Assembly (NCBI GenBank): GCA_910589415.1
Contig: OU342636.1
Span: 38,641,735-38,705,734, forward strand
From: Malachius bipustulatus
Lineage: Eukaryota > Arthropoda > Insecta > Coleoptera > Melyridae
Length of the DNA stretch: 64,000 bases
Reading direction: 5' to 3'
Part shown: piece after piece, positions 1 through 12,114 of the stretch
Position numbering within the stretch: position 1 is the first letter of the stretch
Layout: every line of letters starts with the position of its first letter
The notes under the pieces: model-generated
The model's input: only the letters and a program-made list of their open reading frames with translations
Told to the model about the DNA's origin: nothing
Database searches by the model: none
Program-made: the position numbers and the translations under genes

Positions 1-1582
1 TAAATTTTATTCATTATGCAATTATGATTTTTTTTCTCTTTGATCTCCTTAAAACTTTATTTATAAGTAAACCATTATGATATTTCTGTATCTTTAGAGA
101 GAGATTCAGGGTGAAATAAAATTTTTGGTGCCACTTTTGATGACAGAAAAAGGGCTAATTCTCATAAAAAAAATCATCCAAGAGCTATTTAATAAATTTA
201 ACTTTACAAGCTATGATGTTGGCTTCTTTGAAATTACTCTCATATTTTGTTTAAATTTTTTGGGGATTGAACCTGTAACTATTCCCAAACGATTAAAAAA
301 TCTATATTTTCAACCCTTACTTTGTAGAATCTCTTCACTAATAATGATAAAATTATTTGTAATCCACAACCGGGACATTTACCCCTTATTCTCTAACTGA
401 TATGGTAATATAACATTAATGTAATTTTACAGAGTTCTATAATATGCTAACACATCTAATATTACAGAATTACAGAGACATAACAGAATAACAGTAATCT
501 AATTATTAAAACAGGGGTTAAAGAATAAGGGAGAAAGCTTTGGGAATAGAAATATTGGCGTTATTTGGTTAACAAATTGTCAACAAAAAAAAAAGGATAA
601 GTCAATAAAATCACCAAGAAAACATGGAATAGAACAAGTTTACTTTTATAATAAAACTTTGTGGAACAATTTAATTAAAGCTCTATTAATTAATTCTAAA
701 TAAAACAAGATAAAATTACTCTCGAAAACCCACCCTCCCTTTTCTTAGAATACCCTCTTCAACAGCGCATTATATCAAACAACTCCCTCTTATAATTGTT
801 GATTGTATTCCTTCTAATTCTTACTTAAAAACTCATTGTAATAAATTCAAAAATCGCAAGCAAATAAATTTTTACTGAACTCAGAATAAATTAACTTTGT
901 CTCTCTTATTTAGAATTGTCACTTATTGTCCCTGTACTTGAAAAAAATTCAAAAATTGATGACTTGGACTACCTACTCATAATGATGAAATACCTACAAA
1001 TATTTGCAATTTATTGGGCTGGCACTATAAATTAGATTTAGATAGATGTCTTCAATAATTGGACTGAAATCAACACGACATGACTCGAAAAATGACTAAA
1101 AAAGGTACAAAAAGACCAAAAATACAGTAAAAAAAGAAAATCAAATCAAAACTTGACCAGCTCAATCACCTGAGTTACCAGACTAAAGCAAAAATTACTA
1201 AAATAAGGCTAAATTTACAGAAAAAAAATGTTCTCTTTCATTGGCTTTGATTTCTCCAATTCTCATTATTGATAATAATTGACTACCACCTCTTTCTAAA
1301 CCTATAAAACACTTAAAAAATCCTTCTAGCAAAAGATGGTAAAATTATTCATTACGAGGCAGTGAAATTAACTTAAGACTGTTTCTCTGGTAAATTAAAT
1401 ATCTTCTTAATATTGAGACCAAAATGCTGGAAAAATTGAACCTCTTATTATACCTTATTAGAAAGAAAGTACCAATCATGAAGACAGAATCAACAATAAG
1501 AAAAACCTATGTTTGTACTTGTAACATTTGACTTATTTCAATGAGTAAATATGTAACACCCCTCCCCGCTTCGACGCAAAAT
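1..1582. other. AT-rich flank downstream of Rbpn-5, no gene seen
   Basis: Low-GC sequence with short homopolymers and frequent stops in all frames. The part next to 1582 should hold the Rbpn-5 3' UTR, but I could not place a convincing poly(A) signal. The open stretch at 125-400 has no recognisable protein features and is probably chance. Confidence 0.5.
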
Positions 1583-4500
1583 TCAGGTCATGGGCGGCGC
1601 TTCGCTGAAGTAGGGCGCGCTGCTCTGCACGAGGAGGGTGTGACAGACGTCGCACACGCGAGACGGACGCATGTTCGGGCCGCTCTTCACCGTCCTGCAG
1701 AGGCAGCCCTGGCAGAAGACCTGGCCGCAGTGCATGCAGTGCACCTTCTTCTTCGAGCCGGTGAAGCCGACGTGGCATCCGGGACACTCGGTCACGTCCT
1801 CCTCGAACTGCCATCGCACCTGGGTGTCGGAAGCGCGGATCTTCTCCAGCTGGACCTGAAGAGTTACAAATCGTTTAGTATCTTATCGGTTCAATTATGG
1901 GATAAGTTTGGGATACGGATCGGAAATTTTTCGATTCGAAATGTTCTAAAAAGTAACAGAATGTTCTAGAAAGTTTTAGAATGTTCCAGATTGTCTGTGA
2001 TTGTCTTAGAAAGTTCTGGAATAATCTGTTCAAGAATGTGCAAGAATGTCCTGGAATGTTCAAAATGCTTATGAATGTTCTCGAATTTTCGATTCGAAAT
2101 GTTCAAAAATATTCCAGAATGTTCTAGAGAGTTTTAGAATATAACAGAATGTTCCTGAATGTCTTTAGAAAGTTCTGGAATTATCTAAAAGTTCAGAATG
2201 CTTACAAGTGTTCTCGATTTTTTTATTTGATATCTAAAAAGTTCCAGAATGTTCTATAAGGTTTTAGAATGTTCTAGAATGTTATAAATTGTCATAGGGA
2301 GTTCTGGAATGATCTAAAATGTTAAGAAATGTTCTCCAACTTTTGATTCGAGATGCTCTAAAAAGTTCCAGAATGTTCTATAAAGTTTTAGAATGTTCCA
2401 GAACGTTCTAAATTGTCTTAAAAAGTTCTGGAATTATCTGAAACATTCAATACGGTTCCGAAATGTTCAAAATGCTTACAAACGTTTTCAAATTTTCGAT
2501 CTAAAATGTTCTAAAAAGTTCCAGAATGTTCTAGAGAGCTCTAGAATATTACAGGATGTTCGCGAATGTCTTTAGAAAGTTCTGGAATGATCTAAAATGT
2601 TTCAGAATGTTCAGAATGCTTACAAATGTTCTCGATTTTTTGATATGAGATCTTTTAAAAAGTTCCAGAATGTTCTATAAGGTTTTAGAATGTTCCAGAA
2701 TGTTATAATTTGTCATATGGAGTTCTGGAATGATCTAAAACGCTCAAGAAATGTTCTCCAACTTTCAATTCGAGACACTTCAAGTAGTTCCAGTTTGTTC
2801 TAGAAAGTTTCAGAATGTTCCAGAATGTCTTAGAAAGTCCTGGAATGATCTAAAATGTTCGAGAATGTTCTAGAAAGTTTTACTTTTTAGAAAGTTTTTA
2901 GAACAAAATTATCTCTCTCTCTCGTCCCTCCTTCTCAGGGACTGATAACCCTAATGAGGGTGTCAATTTAAAATACACACCTGTAAGCTTTGAGACAGCC
3001 TGACGAAGTCTTTTTGCACAGTTTCGCTAGTGTCCAGCTCCTGTTGCAGTGAAGCGTTTCTTGTTTTCAGTTCGTTGCTTATTTCTTCTAAATGACGCTA
3101 GAAATTGAAAATAACCAACTCACTTTATGCGTTTGTGTACGACTATAAGCACCTCGATAGTTTCAAATTCGATGAATACTTACTTTCGCATTTAAAGCCT
3201 CCGTCAGCAGCGCTTGCAATTCCACAATTTTCTTCTGATGTGTTTCCTGGTTCGACAAACACAGACCTTTGTCTTTTTCCAGTTGATGTTTTTGTCGCCT
3301 GCAAAAATTACAGAAACATTTAACGTTTTTAAACTCCACAACCAACTGTTGATAAACATAGAGCAGCAACCTCCAGTTAGATACCGTGCTATTGAGAGGC
3401 ACATATAAATATGTTGACAAGTCAAATCATTCTGGACTAGACACTAACCTGAGCGTTTGTATTTCTTGCATAAGTTCGCTCTCGAGCGTCGATTTGGCGT
3501 TCTGCTCGGTGATGATCTGATCCCTGAGCAAGGCGATGTCGGACTGGAAGGCGTTCATTTTATCTTCGGCGGCTTCTTTCCCTATTTTGGCTATTATCAG
3601 TTCTTGATGATTCCTTAAGATCAGTTCGTGTAGTTCCTTTGATCGGATAAAAGAGTTTTTTTTTAATAAATCAAAAGAAAAGACAACAATAAGCGGATGT
3701 AATAATACGACCATACCTCGACGGTATTTGGTAGATTGATGGCTTCGCTCTGCAGTTCCTGGGAATGTATCGTGTACTTGCCTATCAAGTTATCGTTTTC
3801 CTTTTGCAGCCTGAAACATTTATGTTAGGTTAGGTAAAAAAAAAAATTAAAATATTTAGAGCTGGAAAAATCATAGCAAACTGCATACTTCTCCAATTCC
3901 TGGTGGACTTTTTCTCTGTCGGATGTCAGCTTGGCCAGTGTCAGTCTCATTTCTTTGCACGACTGGTTCAGGTACTCCTTTAGCTCTTTGAGATCTTGCT
4001 CTGCGCATTCGACACCTCTCGTCAGTTCGGCAACCTGTAATTCAAAAAAAGCTAGAACATCAAAAAGTTCACTTGGAAAAATTTTTCCAAGTTGGAGGAC
4101 TATAAATCCAGAATTATGCAGGTTTGGAGGTTGCCAGGGTCTGAGAGTGTCCAAAAATAGCTCCAAAACATTTTTGGCACAAGTTTCTTTTTAGACTCTC
4201 TTTTACAAAACAATTACTTCCAGAAAGGGTGCATTTCAGGATAGTTCAGAAAGGGTGCATTTTGATTTCAGGATAGTCAAAGCACACTCACTGAAATTAC
4301 GACTAACAAAGTTGAAATGTCATCGTTCTACTGTGTTTGAAACCTTTTTCTTCCTTCCGAGTTCATCACATGAATTTGAAGGGCTATCAAAACATATCTC
4401 CAAACCCTGCAATTGCTTAAAAATGGATTTGGGGAGCTGTGAATGTCTAAAAGCGCCCCAAAATAACTCCCTAAATTGCAGGGGACCCCTCACCTGCAAC

Positions 4501-7500
4501 CTGTGCTCCTCCCGTTTCTGATTCCACTTCTCCTCCATTTCCTGCCGGAATCCGATCTCCTTCAGCAGCTCCTCCCGGTGACGCTCGGCCGCCTTCTCGG
4601 CGGCCCCCGCCAGCCCCTCGAGTTCCAGCACGCGTTGCTGCTCTCGCTGGAGCTGCGCCTCGTAGTTGCTGCACATGTCGCACGACTGCTGCGCCGCCCC
4701 CGCGTCCAAGGAGGTGTTGGTGGCGGCGGTCTGCTGGATGGGGATCCTGATCGATGACGGCTAAAAGGGGGCTTATATTAGTATTTTTTTTTTCAAACTG
4801 AGTATATTTTAATGCAGAACAAACGGATGGAGAGGTTTGTTAAGATGAGAAATTCTATCTAAAGGGTGTTTCAAATAAGGATATGTAGTATAATGAAGAA
4901 TAAGTGGGGATAGGTTTGTAAAAAATTTCATAAGGGCGTCCATATTCAAGATATTATGTTGATTTTTGTGCAGAAAAAATATCTCCCTGTATATTCTCAC
5001 AACCATTTGGCATGCACAAAGATTTGCGCCCTACAGTGCTACAGCTACAGTGTAACCTGTATTCTAAATTTGAGCCAGATTTCTCAAAAACTACAGCAGC
5101 TATAATGAAATTTTGTTTATATGAAATAAGGTCATGAAATAAGCCAAAGAATTATCACCCTCTTCTTGTTAAGTCACTCTAACTTACGTCAGTGTCTTGT
5201 TGATGGCCGCATTCGCGACATTTTTGCAACATTTCATCGGTGTGCCGCAGCTTCTCCTTCAACGCTTTGATTTGGTCTTCTAACGGTTCCACTAACGATC
5301 GTAACACTTCCGCATCATCTTCTTGAGCCTACATAATACGTACAAGTTGATCACGGTTAAAAAATACATATACAGGGTGTTGAAAAAGTACTAATACCCT
5401 CTAATAAATGTTTAAATTTCAGTTTTGACATAAATGCAAAAATAGGTCAATTTTTAATTTTTAATTCACTTTCTAGTGACGAATTTTTTTATACAGGGTG
5501 CTCCTTGACACCTTGTATATTATTACATTTTCTGATTGTGTGAGAAAATCCAATAAGAATGGTGTTTACAGTTTCAGTTTAAATTGAGTAGGCTATTATG
5601 AGTTATGAACAAATGAAAAATGATATTTGCAAATGTTTATGTTAAAAGACATGTAAATGTAAACCGCTTTCCGATATTTTGAGCTGTTTCCACCATGTAC
5701 ACCACTTTCAAAATGAAAAATGGCGTTTTTCATTTGTTTATAACTCATAAAGTGGGTCCTATTAAATAAAAAAAAAATAGATAATGTCGTCATTACCGAG
5801 CCTAGGAACACCCTGTAATAAAAAATTGACATAATCTCAAAATTTAAGGATATAAATTGGGGGGGTACCGGGACTTTTTTTACTGTACAAGTAAATAATA
5901 TTATTATAGAAAATTGTACATACAAAATCGCTCTCGTTCTTTTTGACATTTTCATCATTACAATCCTGGGAAGTGAACGCATCCGCACCCAGCTTCTTCG
6001 CAATTCCTTTCGTGAGCGCATTCAAGACATTACCGGGTCCCAGACTGTGTTCCTGGAAGCAGTTACGAATTATTAAGTTTACTTACATTGTAAATAATCA
6101 CATTATTACTTTGTAATGTAGCATTATTAATATCTAATAATACTAGGTCCTTGAAAAATATGGTTTTCTAAATAAAGAAATAAAAACTAAAGAGCCAGAT
6201 AGAGTAAACTAAACAAGCCAGTAAAGAAAGTAGATATAATTAAAACAGTAGAGTCATTTTTTAACCATAAATTAGACTTATAGTTCAGTTATTAGTCTTA
6301 ATGTTATGAGCTTAATGCGGTTATTATCATGAAACTAGCAATTAATAGTAAAAAATGCGATAATCTATAATTATGTTGTATACAGGATGTTTAAAAACTG
6401 ATTACTATTTAAGAAACATATTTATAGAATCTTACTGGAAATATAATATAGTTTGCTGAGAATGCTGTCTGTTCAAGCCACGCTATTAAAACTCTGTTTA
6501 ATTATAATTTTTTTAATCCAGCCCATTTTTATGGCTTACCAAAAATGCATAAGACTCCATTATCTTTGAGACCTTTTGTTTCTCGTATCCAATTTTTTAA
6601 CTCAAATACTCTTACAATTTTGACAATCCAATTGATTTAGTGATTTAGTAATAATTATAGTACAGACAGACCCGTTTTGGCTAGAAATTCTATAGAACAC
6701 TTCCTAAAATTATATAAAGTTAAATTTAGGTAGTCCATATCCTATACTTCAAAGTCTTCCCAATGCTGTTGGTTGCTGTTACCGAGGGGGTGACAACCAC
6801 CCCTTTTCGGGGGTGAAAAATTGGTTCTTAAAAATTACTGTAGAAATTGTGAAAACTAATTTTCTTCTATAAACTTTTTTCCCACAGCCAATACTTTTTG
6901 AGTTATTTGCGATTGAAATTTCGATTTTTTACCACGTTTTTGAACGGTTTTTCACGAATATCTCAAAAAGTTTGAGCTTTATCGCTAAGACCGTAATAAA
7001 CAAAGTTGTAACTAATAAAAAAACAAAGAGAACGGTTGTATTTATGGTTGCTCCAAACTTTTTATTAACTTAGTAAAACTTTTGGAGTAAAAATCGAAAC
7101 TTTCAATCTCAAAATTTAAAAAAATGATGTATTTTTTTGATAAAAACTGATAGAAATTTATTGATAGGTAGCGCTAGTGCTTAAAAAGACCTTCATTTTT
7201 ATTTTTTATGAAAGGTCCTAGCATAAAAACTGACCGAGTTATGACGAAAATAAGATAGACGGCGAGTTTTTTCGTAGAAAAAACGGTTGAAATAACCCCT
7301 TCAAAACCACCCCAATTGAAAATATTTGTTAGCCCTTCTACAATTCACTTCCTTAATATACCATTAGTAAACTCTATGAGTTTGAACGATGAACAAGCCT
7401 TAATTTTGAAAAGATAACAATTAACAGACAGAATTTTTTTTTTAAATTTCTATAAAAAAGTTCATTTTTTCAATAGAAGTCAAAAAATAAGACAGATATG

Positions 7501-10500
7501 TAAAAATTACAAGATACCAAAAAGTTTGTTTTTTTTTCACTGAAAATTTTCATTTCAGGTTTTTTTTTCGTAAGTGTAAAATTGGCGGAGATATGGCTCT
7601 CAAAAGTTGTGGCTAGTGGTTGACTAGTACCATCTTCGAATCCTTCAACGCTTGCCATTTTCCAGAATAAGGGTGGAAAAAATGTCAATCCTACATGAGT
7701 TTGTAGGTCTTACATTTACCTTTAAAATGCTTTTTGGAACATTTTTCTAGCATCAAAATCGAAGAAATTATAGTCAAAAAAACCTTTGAACTGTTTTTTG
7801 CAGTTTTTAAAAGTTCAATAAAGAAAAATTAAATGCTTATTCTAACATTTATATTTAATAGGGGTGGTTTATGGTAAGGGTTGGTGGATGTTCTAGCTCA
7901 CGAAAAATATTAAATAGCATCAAGTTATCTTCACTAGAATTATTACCAACAAAAATTGAAGCAATTAAAAGTTAGATTCTGGTTTATAATATTTTTATCG
8001 TAGCAGGGGGTAGTTTTAACCCCTGAAAATATTCAACAGGTAAACGAAATAGCATTAAATGACATAAAGTAATCTTTACTTAACTTATTTAAACAAAATC
8101 CGAGCATATTAATGCTGTAACGTAATTTTTTATTATTTTTCTCGCTATCGGGGGTGGTTTTCACCCCCGATCGTTCTTATCGTTTTTACACTTAATTATA
8201 TCGAGTGACCTTTACTAAACACATTCGTATATAATTTTAATTATTTATATGGTTTAATCTATTGTATTGTATTTTTTCGCTAATAGGGGTAGTTTTCACC
8301 CTTAAAAATGATAAGCAACCAACGTCGTTGGGGGGGGGGGGGGGGAGACTTTCAAGTTTAGGTCGAGCACAACCCAAATCCAAATTTTCATGCAAATCGG
8401 AGGTGTTCTGGAGTTTTTCCAAGTTTTGCCGTTTTTGACCGCTGTGTACTGGACTATTAATTAATTTCTCAAAAAGGTGATTTTTCGATTTTCAAAACGC
8501 CCCTGCAGCTTCATTTTTCAAGATTAGTGCGCGAAATTTTGCACTCTGTACAATTTTTGGATGACTTTTGATTTTAGTTACAAACAATTTCATAAGTAGC
8601 GTTACTTCTACTGAGTGTCCCTTAAAAGTTAAAAAAAAAAACCTTTTTGTCCCCCATTTCAGGTCACAGTTTTCAATCTAGGGGACTGAAATTTTTGTGG
8701 GATGAGTAAGATATCCACAAGGAGTGGTCTGGTATCGCATGAATTTTGAATTTTCGTAAAAATTAATAATTTTTCAATCCCTGTATTTATAAGCAAGATA
8801 GAAGAAAACTTTTAAACCAAATTAAAAAAAAAAATGGAAGAAAATGACTTGAAATTTGAGTAAATGCAATCAAATTTGCATTATTTCTATTAACAAGCCA
8901 GTGGCGTGCATAGTAAAAGGAGAAAACTGAAAATTTTCTATAACCATTTATGACTACATTTTTAAAGGAATCAATCTTAAATTTTTACAGTAGAGAATTA
9001 CACTAATAACCTTTAATCCTAAAAAAATTTTACAAGAAAAAATAAAAATGGCTGAGATATTCGAAATTTTTACATAATAAATAACATTTCAAATTTTTGA
9101 TTTTAAAAACGCCCCTGTACATATAATTTGGTTGAAATTTTTTGTTGTCTAGAGCATCAGAATAATTATCATAATGTGCCCTATCGGAAAGCAGATCAAA
9201 CCTCAATTACTAGAGAACAGCTATAAAATTTTAAGAACTTGGTAAAGTAAAAGGAAGATCAAATCCTCGAAAAGACGACCCCAAAAGCCAAACTACACAA
9301 CAATAATTCATTTCAGACTAAAGTTGTAGAGAGGAAAATTTTCTACAATTTTGGTTTCATTGCTTTTTTTAATTCCGCAAAGTTTCGCCGCTAGAGGGCT
9401 CCCAAATTTTTAAAAATGTATTTTTGCGCCCTATTTTAGATTTCAGGGTAAAACTATGCATTTTGGGGAAAAATACCATCAGACTCAAGTTGTAGAGCGG
9501 AAAATTTTCTACAATTTTGGTTTCATTGCTTTTTTTTAATTCCGCATAATTTCGCCGCTAGAGGGCTCCCAAAGTTTAAAAAATATATTTTTGCGCCTTA
9601 TTTTACATTTCAGGCTGAAACTATGCATTTTGGGGAAAAATCCCATCAGACTAAAGTTGTAGAGCGGAAAATTTTCTACAATTTTGGATCATTGCTTTTT
9701 TTAAATTCCGCATAGATTCGCCGATAGAGGGCTCCCAAAGTTTTAAAAATATATTTTAGCGCCCTATTTTTGATTTCAGGGTAAAACTATGCATTTTGGG
9801 GGAAAATCCCTTCAGACAGAGATTTGGTTGTCTGTCTAGTCGTCCGACTGTGACAGCCCCTAACTAAAATAAATATAAACTTCTAGTTCTAATCAATGCA
9901 AATCAAACAAATCGAACTCAATCATTAAATAATAATTACCTTCAATGCTTTTACAAAAAGAGACGTATTGAAGTTCATACTTTATACTTTACACTCGATT
10001 ATTCAAGAACAAATAAAACAGTATTAAAGACGACTTTACTTGAAGCAAAGCGACCGAGTATCTATGCTAATTTGATTTATGTAAGCATGTTAAAATTGAT
10101 AAATCCGCCAGTGCATAATTTTATGTTTTATGCACTGAATTTGGTTTTATAAACAGGACAAACCACACATGAATCAAGTAAAATGGGTAAAGTTGCTTTG
10201 AAATTAAAACTCGCTGGAAGCAGCCAAAAAGAAGATCTATCGAAGTGAGAGTTCTCGATGTCATGTTGGGAAAAGTTTATAGAAGACCTCCTAGGGGAGA
10301 AAATGAAGAGCTTTTTCCCTTCCTGGTAGTGTCGGTGTCTAGTCTACTATTATAATGGCAGTCTACTCATGGAAGAATTCGATTGTTTATTTCAATAATG
10401 ACTATAACCAAATTTCTCTGTAAGTAAATTTAATTGTTTACCAACTTCATCTTAATTATTTTTTTCTAATCAAAATATCGCCTTAAAAGGTTTTATTTAT

Positions 10501-11413
10501 ATTAGACATAATCTTTCTTAATTTTTCAAGACAGTTGCAGTTTTTTCTTAATCTCTGAGAGAGAAATAAGGACCCTGGAAAATTTTAATTAAGGATAAAA
10601 CTTACCTGGCTCGAATTATGTAAAGCCTGATTTTCAATCTTCAATTCTCTGATTTCGTATTGAAGCTGCTGGATGTAGGTCTGTAGTTTCTTCAACTCGT
10701 TATCGTATAAAATTCTAGTCGAGCTCGATTCCTCTACGGTCTCTAGAAAAGACGTATAAACTGATCATTTCGGGGGACAAAAACAAAACGGATTAATTAA
10801 GAAAACACCTTTGATTGTTATTTATTTCACTTATTGAACAATAAATAAAATAATTGTATTCTCCGACCAACTGAAGAGTCTTAACTAAACTGAACCAATG
10901 GTGTTTCTGTCAGTGTGACAAAGACAAACGAGGCAAAAGTAACAAGTGAATTACTGAGACAGAAGAATTATTATACCGTGTATTAACTGTTGTAAAGTTG
11001 CTATCTCCTCAGCAGCTTTCCGTTTCTCTTCTTCAAAACTGGATTCCAACGTGAGTCCCTTAATGACCATCTGACTCTTGCACTCGTCCAGCTCGTGTTG
11101 CAGCTTTTCGATATCCTCTTTTAAGGTGGAGATTTCCTTTGTACTTCTGTTCAGTTCGTCTGTAAAACGACTCGATCAGTAACAGGAAACAGAACAACAT
11201 GAAATAGTAAAAATACCTTCTTTTTGGAGGAACAGTTCTTTCATTTTGGCCCTCTGCTGATTGAATTCACTACGAAGTTTCTCTTTTTCGACCTCCAACT
11301 GATCGATTTGATTTTGCTCTAGAACGATGGATGATTACTAAATGTTGGAATCTGTGAATGTGGAACTCACCTGGAACACTTTCAAAAGGCTCTTTTTCCT
11401 CGGAGTCTTCCAT
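1583..11413 (-). CDS. Rbpn-5: Rabaptin-5 orthologue (Rab GTPase-binding effector) with C-terminal FYVE finger, 13 exons
   Basis: Coiled-coil effector of Rab5 (and Rab4 in mammals) acting on early endosomes. Coding exons, 5' to 3' on the minus strand: 11371-11413, 11217-11318, 10977-11159, 10606-10742, 5924-6052, 5188-5328, 4494-4760, 3889-4034, 3717-3810, 3449-3636, 3184-3298, 2981-3097, 1583-1855. All junctions are GT-AG and keep phase, giving 644 residues from the ATG at 11411-11413 (first exon edge uncertain by one base). Diagnostic similarity to mammalian rabaptin-5: EFNQQRAKMKELFLQKE near the N terminus, CDMCSNYEAQLQ in exon 7, LQKENDNLIGKYTIHSQEL across exons 8-9, and SETVQKDFVRLSQSLQVQLEKIRAS near the Rab5-binding end. 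After that comes a FYVE-type finger with all eight cysteines (CPGC, CMHC, CQGC, CDVC) and an RVC motif. Human rabaptin-5 (862 residues) lacks this finger; bilaterian RABE proteins with one are known. Intron 4 is 4.55 kb and full of repeats. Confidence 0.93.
1920..2905. repeat. Heat-shock-element-like pentamer array in the last Rbpn-5 intron
   Basis: Almost the whole intron (1856-2980) is built of GAA and TTC triplets spaced 5 bp apart in alternating orientation, the layout of heat-shock factor sites (nGAAnnTTCn). The best run, GAATGTTCCAGAACGTTCTA at 2391-2410, is four perfect alternating pentamers. A longer unit is visible: the phrase AAAAAGTTCCAGAATGTTCT recurs near 2238, 2361, 2514 and 2656. 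Calling it HSF-binding is inference; the pentamer layout is seen directly. Confidence 0.85.
5370..5830. repeat. Dispersed repeat fragments with CAGGGTG termini in intron 5
   Basis: ACAGGGTGTTGAAAAAGTAC (5374), TACAGGGTGCTCCTTGACAC (5492) and ACACCCTGTAATA (5810) sit in the intron between exons 5 and 6. The same end motif bounds the large foldback elements at 24.1 and 39.9 kb, so these look like decayed relatives. No coding capacity. Confidence 0.45.
6750..9300. repeat. Dispersed repeat material filling Rbpn-5 intron 4
   Basis: The 4.55-kb intron contains many CCACCCC/GGGGTGG blocks, including a palindrome CGGGGGTGGTTTTCACCCCCG at 8146-8166, and stretches also found elsewhere (8455-8640 resembles 26110-26300). 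No reverse transcriptase or transposase frame is visible, so I call it non-autonomous repeat sequence of unknown class. Confidence 0.5.
7857..8320. repeat. ~143-bp tandem repeat, about four diverged copies
   Basis: The marker GGGG(T)GGTTTT / GGGGGTAGTTTTAACCCC recurs near 7861, 8007, 8150 and 8285, followed each time by similar AT-rich text. Spacing is about 135-146 bp. Confidence 0.55.
9310..9826. repeat. 170-bp tandem repeat, three copies, each with a CTCF-like core
   Basis: Three highly similar units (9310-9478, 9479-9648, 9649-9826) share GTAGAGCGGAAAATTTTCTA and a CGCCGCTAGAGGGC core (9386-9399, 9553-9566; third copy changed to CGATAGAGGGC at 9722-9732). A single related segment lies at 32409-32455. 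Confidence 0.85.
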
Positions 11414-11600
11414 TATTATAAAGCAATTTATTAGTCTTGTCTTCTACACTTCACAATAATACACTGCACTAACACTAATAACACTATCAAGAGCACCAGC
11501 TACAGCAAAGCTGAGGAAACTCTGAACAATTCGCCCACATTATGTTATAAAATCAGGTACTTCGTTTTTAGCAGAATCTAGACAGTTTGAACACTAATCT
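11414..11600 (-). promoter_or_regulatory. Presumed Rbpn-5 5' UTR and promoter region
   Basis: Lies immediately upstream of the Rbpn-5 ATG. No TATA box or initiator could be placed with confidence; the assignment rests on position only. Confidence 0.35.
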
Positions 11601-11929
11601 AAGTCTATTTTTCAGAAATAATAATTGAAAAAAATGGGTTTTTCAATTTTTATAAATTTTTCTTCACAATCACAAGACGTCATTGTGATCTATAACCTAA
11701 AAAAAATAATACAAGATGTCAAAATAACATTGCTGGCAGCTGACATTGATGGCAGTGTGCAAATATAATACTTAGAAACAAAAACATCCGGAAGCACTAC
11801 ATCTTCCAATCAGCCGAAATCCTCACAAGGGCTTAAAAATTAATCTACCGTACTAACTATATAGTGCAGTTAATTAAAACAGGTACTTACTGACTGTAAG
11901 TTTTTTACAATAGAATGCCATAACCGTAT

Positions 11930-12085
11930 AATTTACCTCAATTACTTACGCAATTCTTTACCGGTAAAGAATTCATTTTTTAAATGAACGTTTTTCAAAG
12001 TAAAGATTGTAAAGAATGTATAGAATGTAAACAATGTAAGAAATAATGTGAACAATTATTATTCAAATAACAAAACATCAACATA
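11930..12085. repeat. Dispersed repeat with the TTCTTTACCGGTAAAGAA palindrome (copy 1)
   Basis: An 18-bp perfect palindrome near 11951 is followed by repeated variants of AAAGAATGTAAACAATGTAA. A close relative lies at 56395-56740, so this is a mobile or dispersed repeat. No gene. Confidence 0.6.
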
Positions 12086-12114
12086 AAACCAAAACAACAT
12101 AGGTACAAGTAATC

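Noticed and set aside
1541..1969. Plus-strand open frame opposite the last Rbpn-5 exon
   Set aside because: Antisense of the GC-rich FYVE exon, with no splice or domain support.
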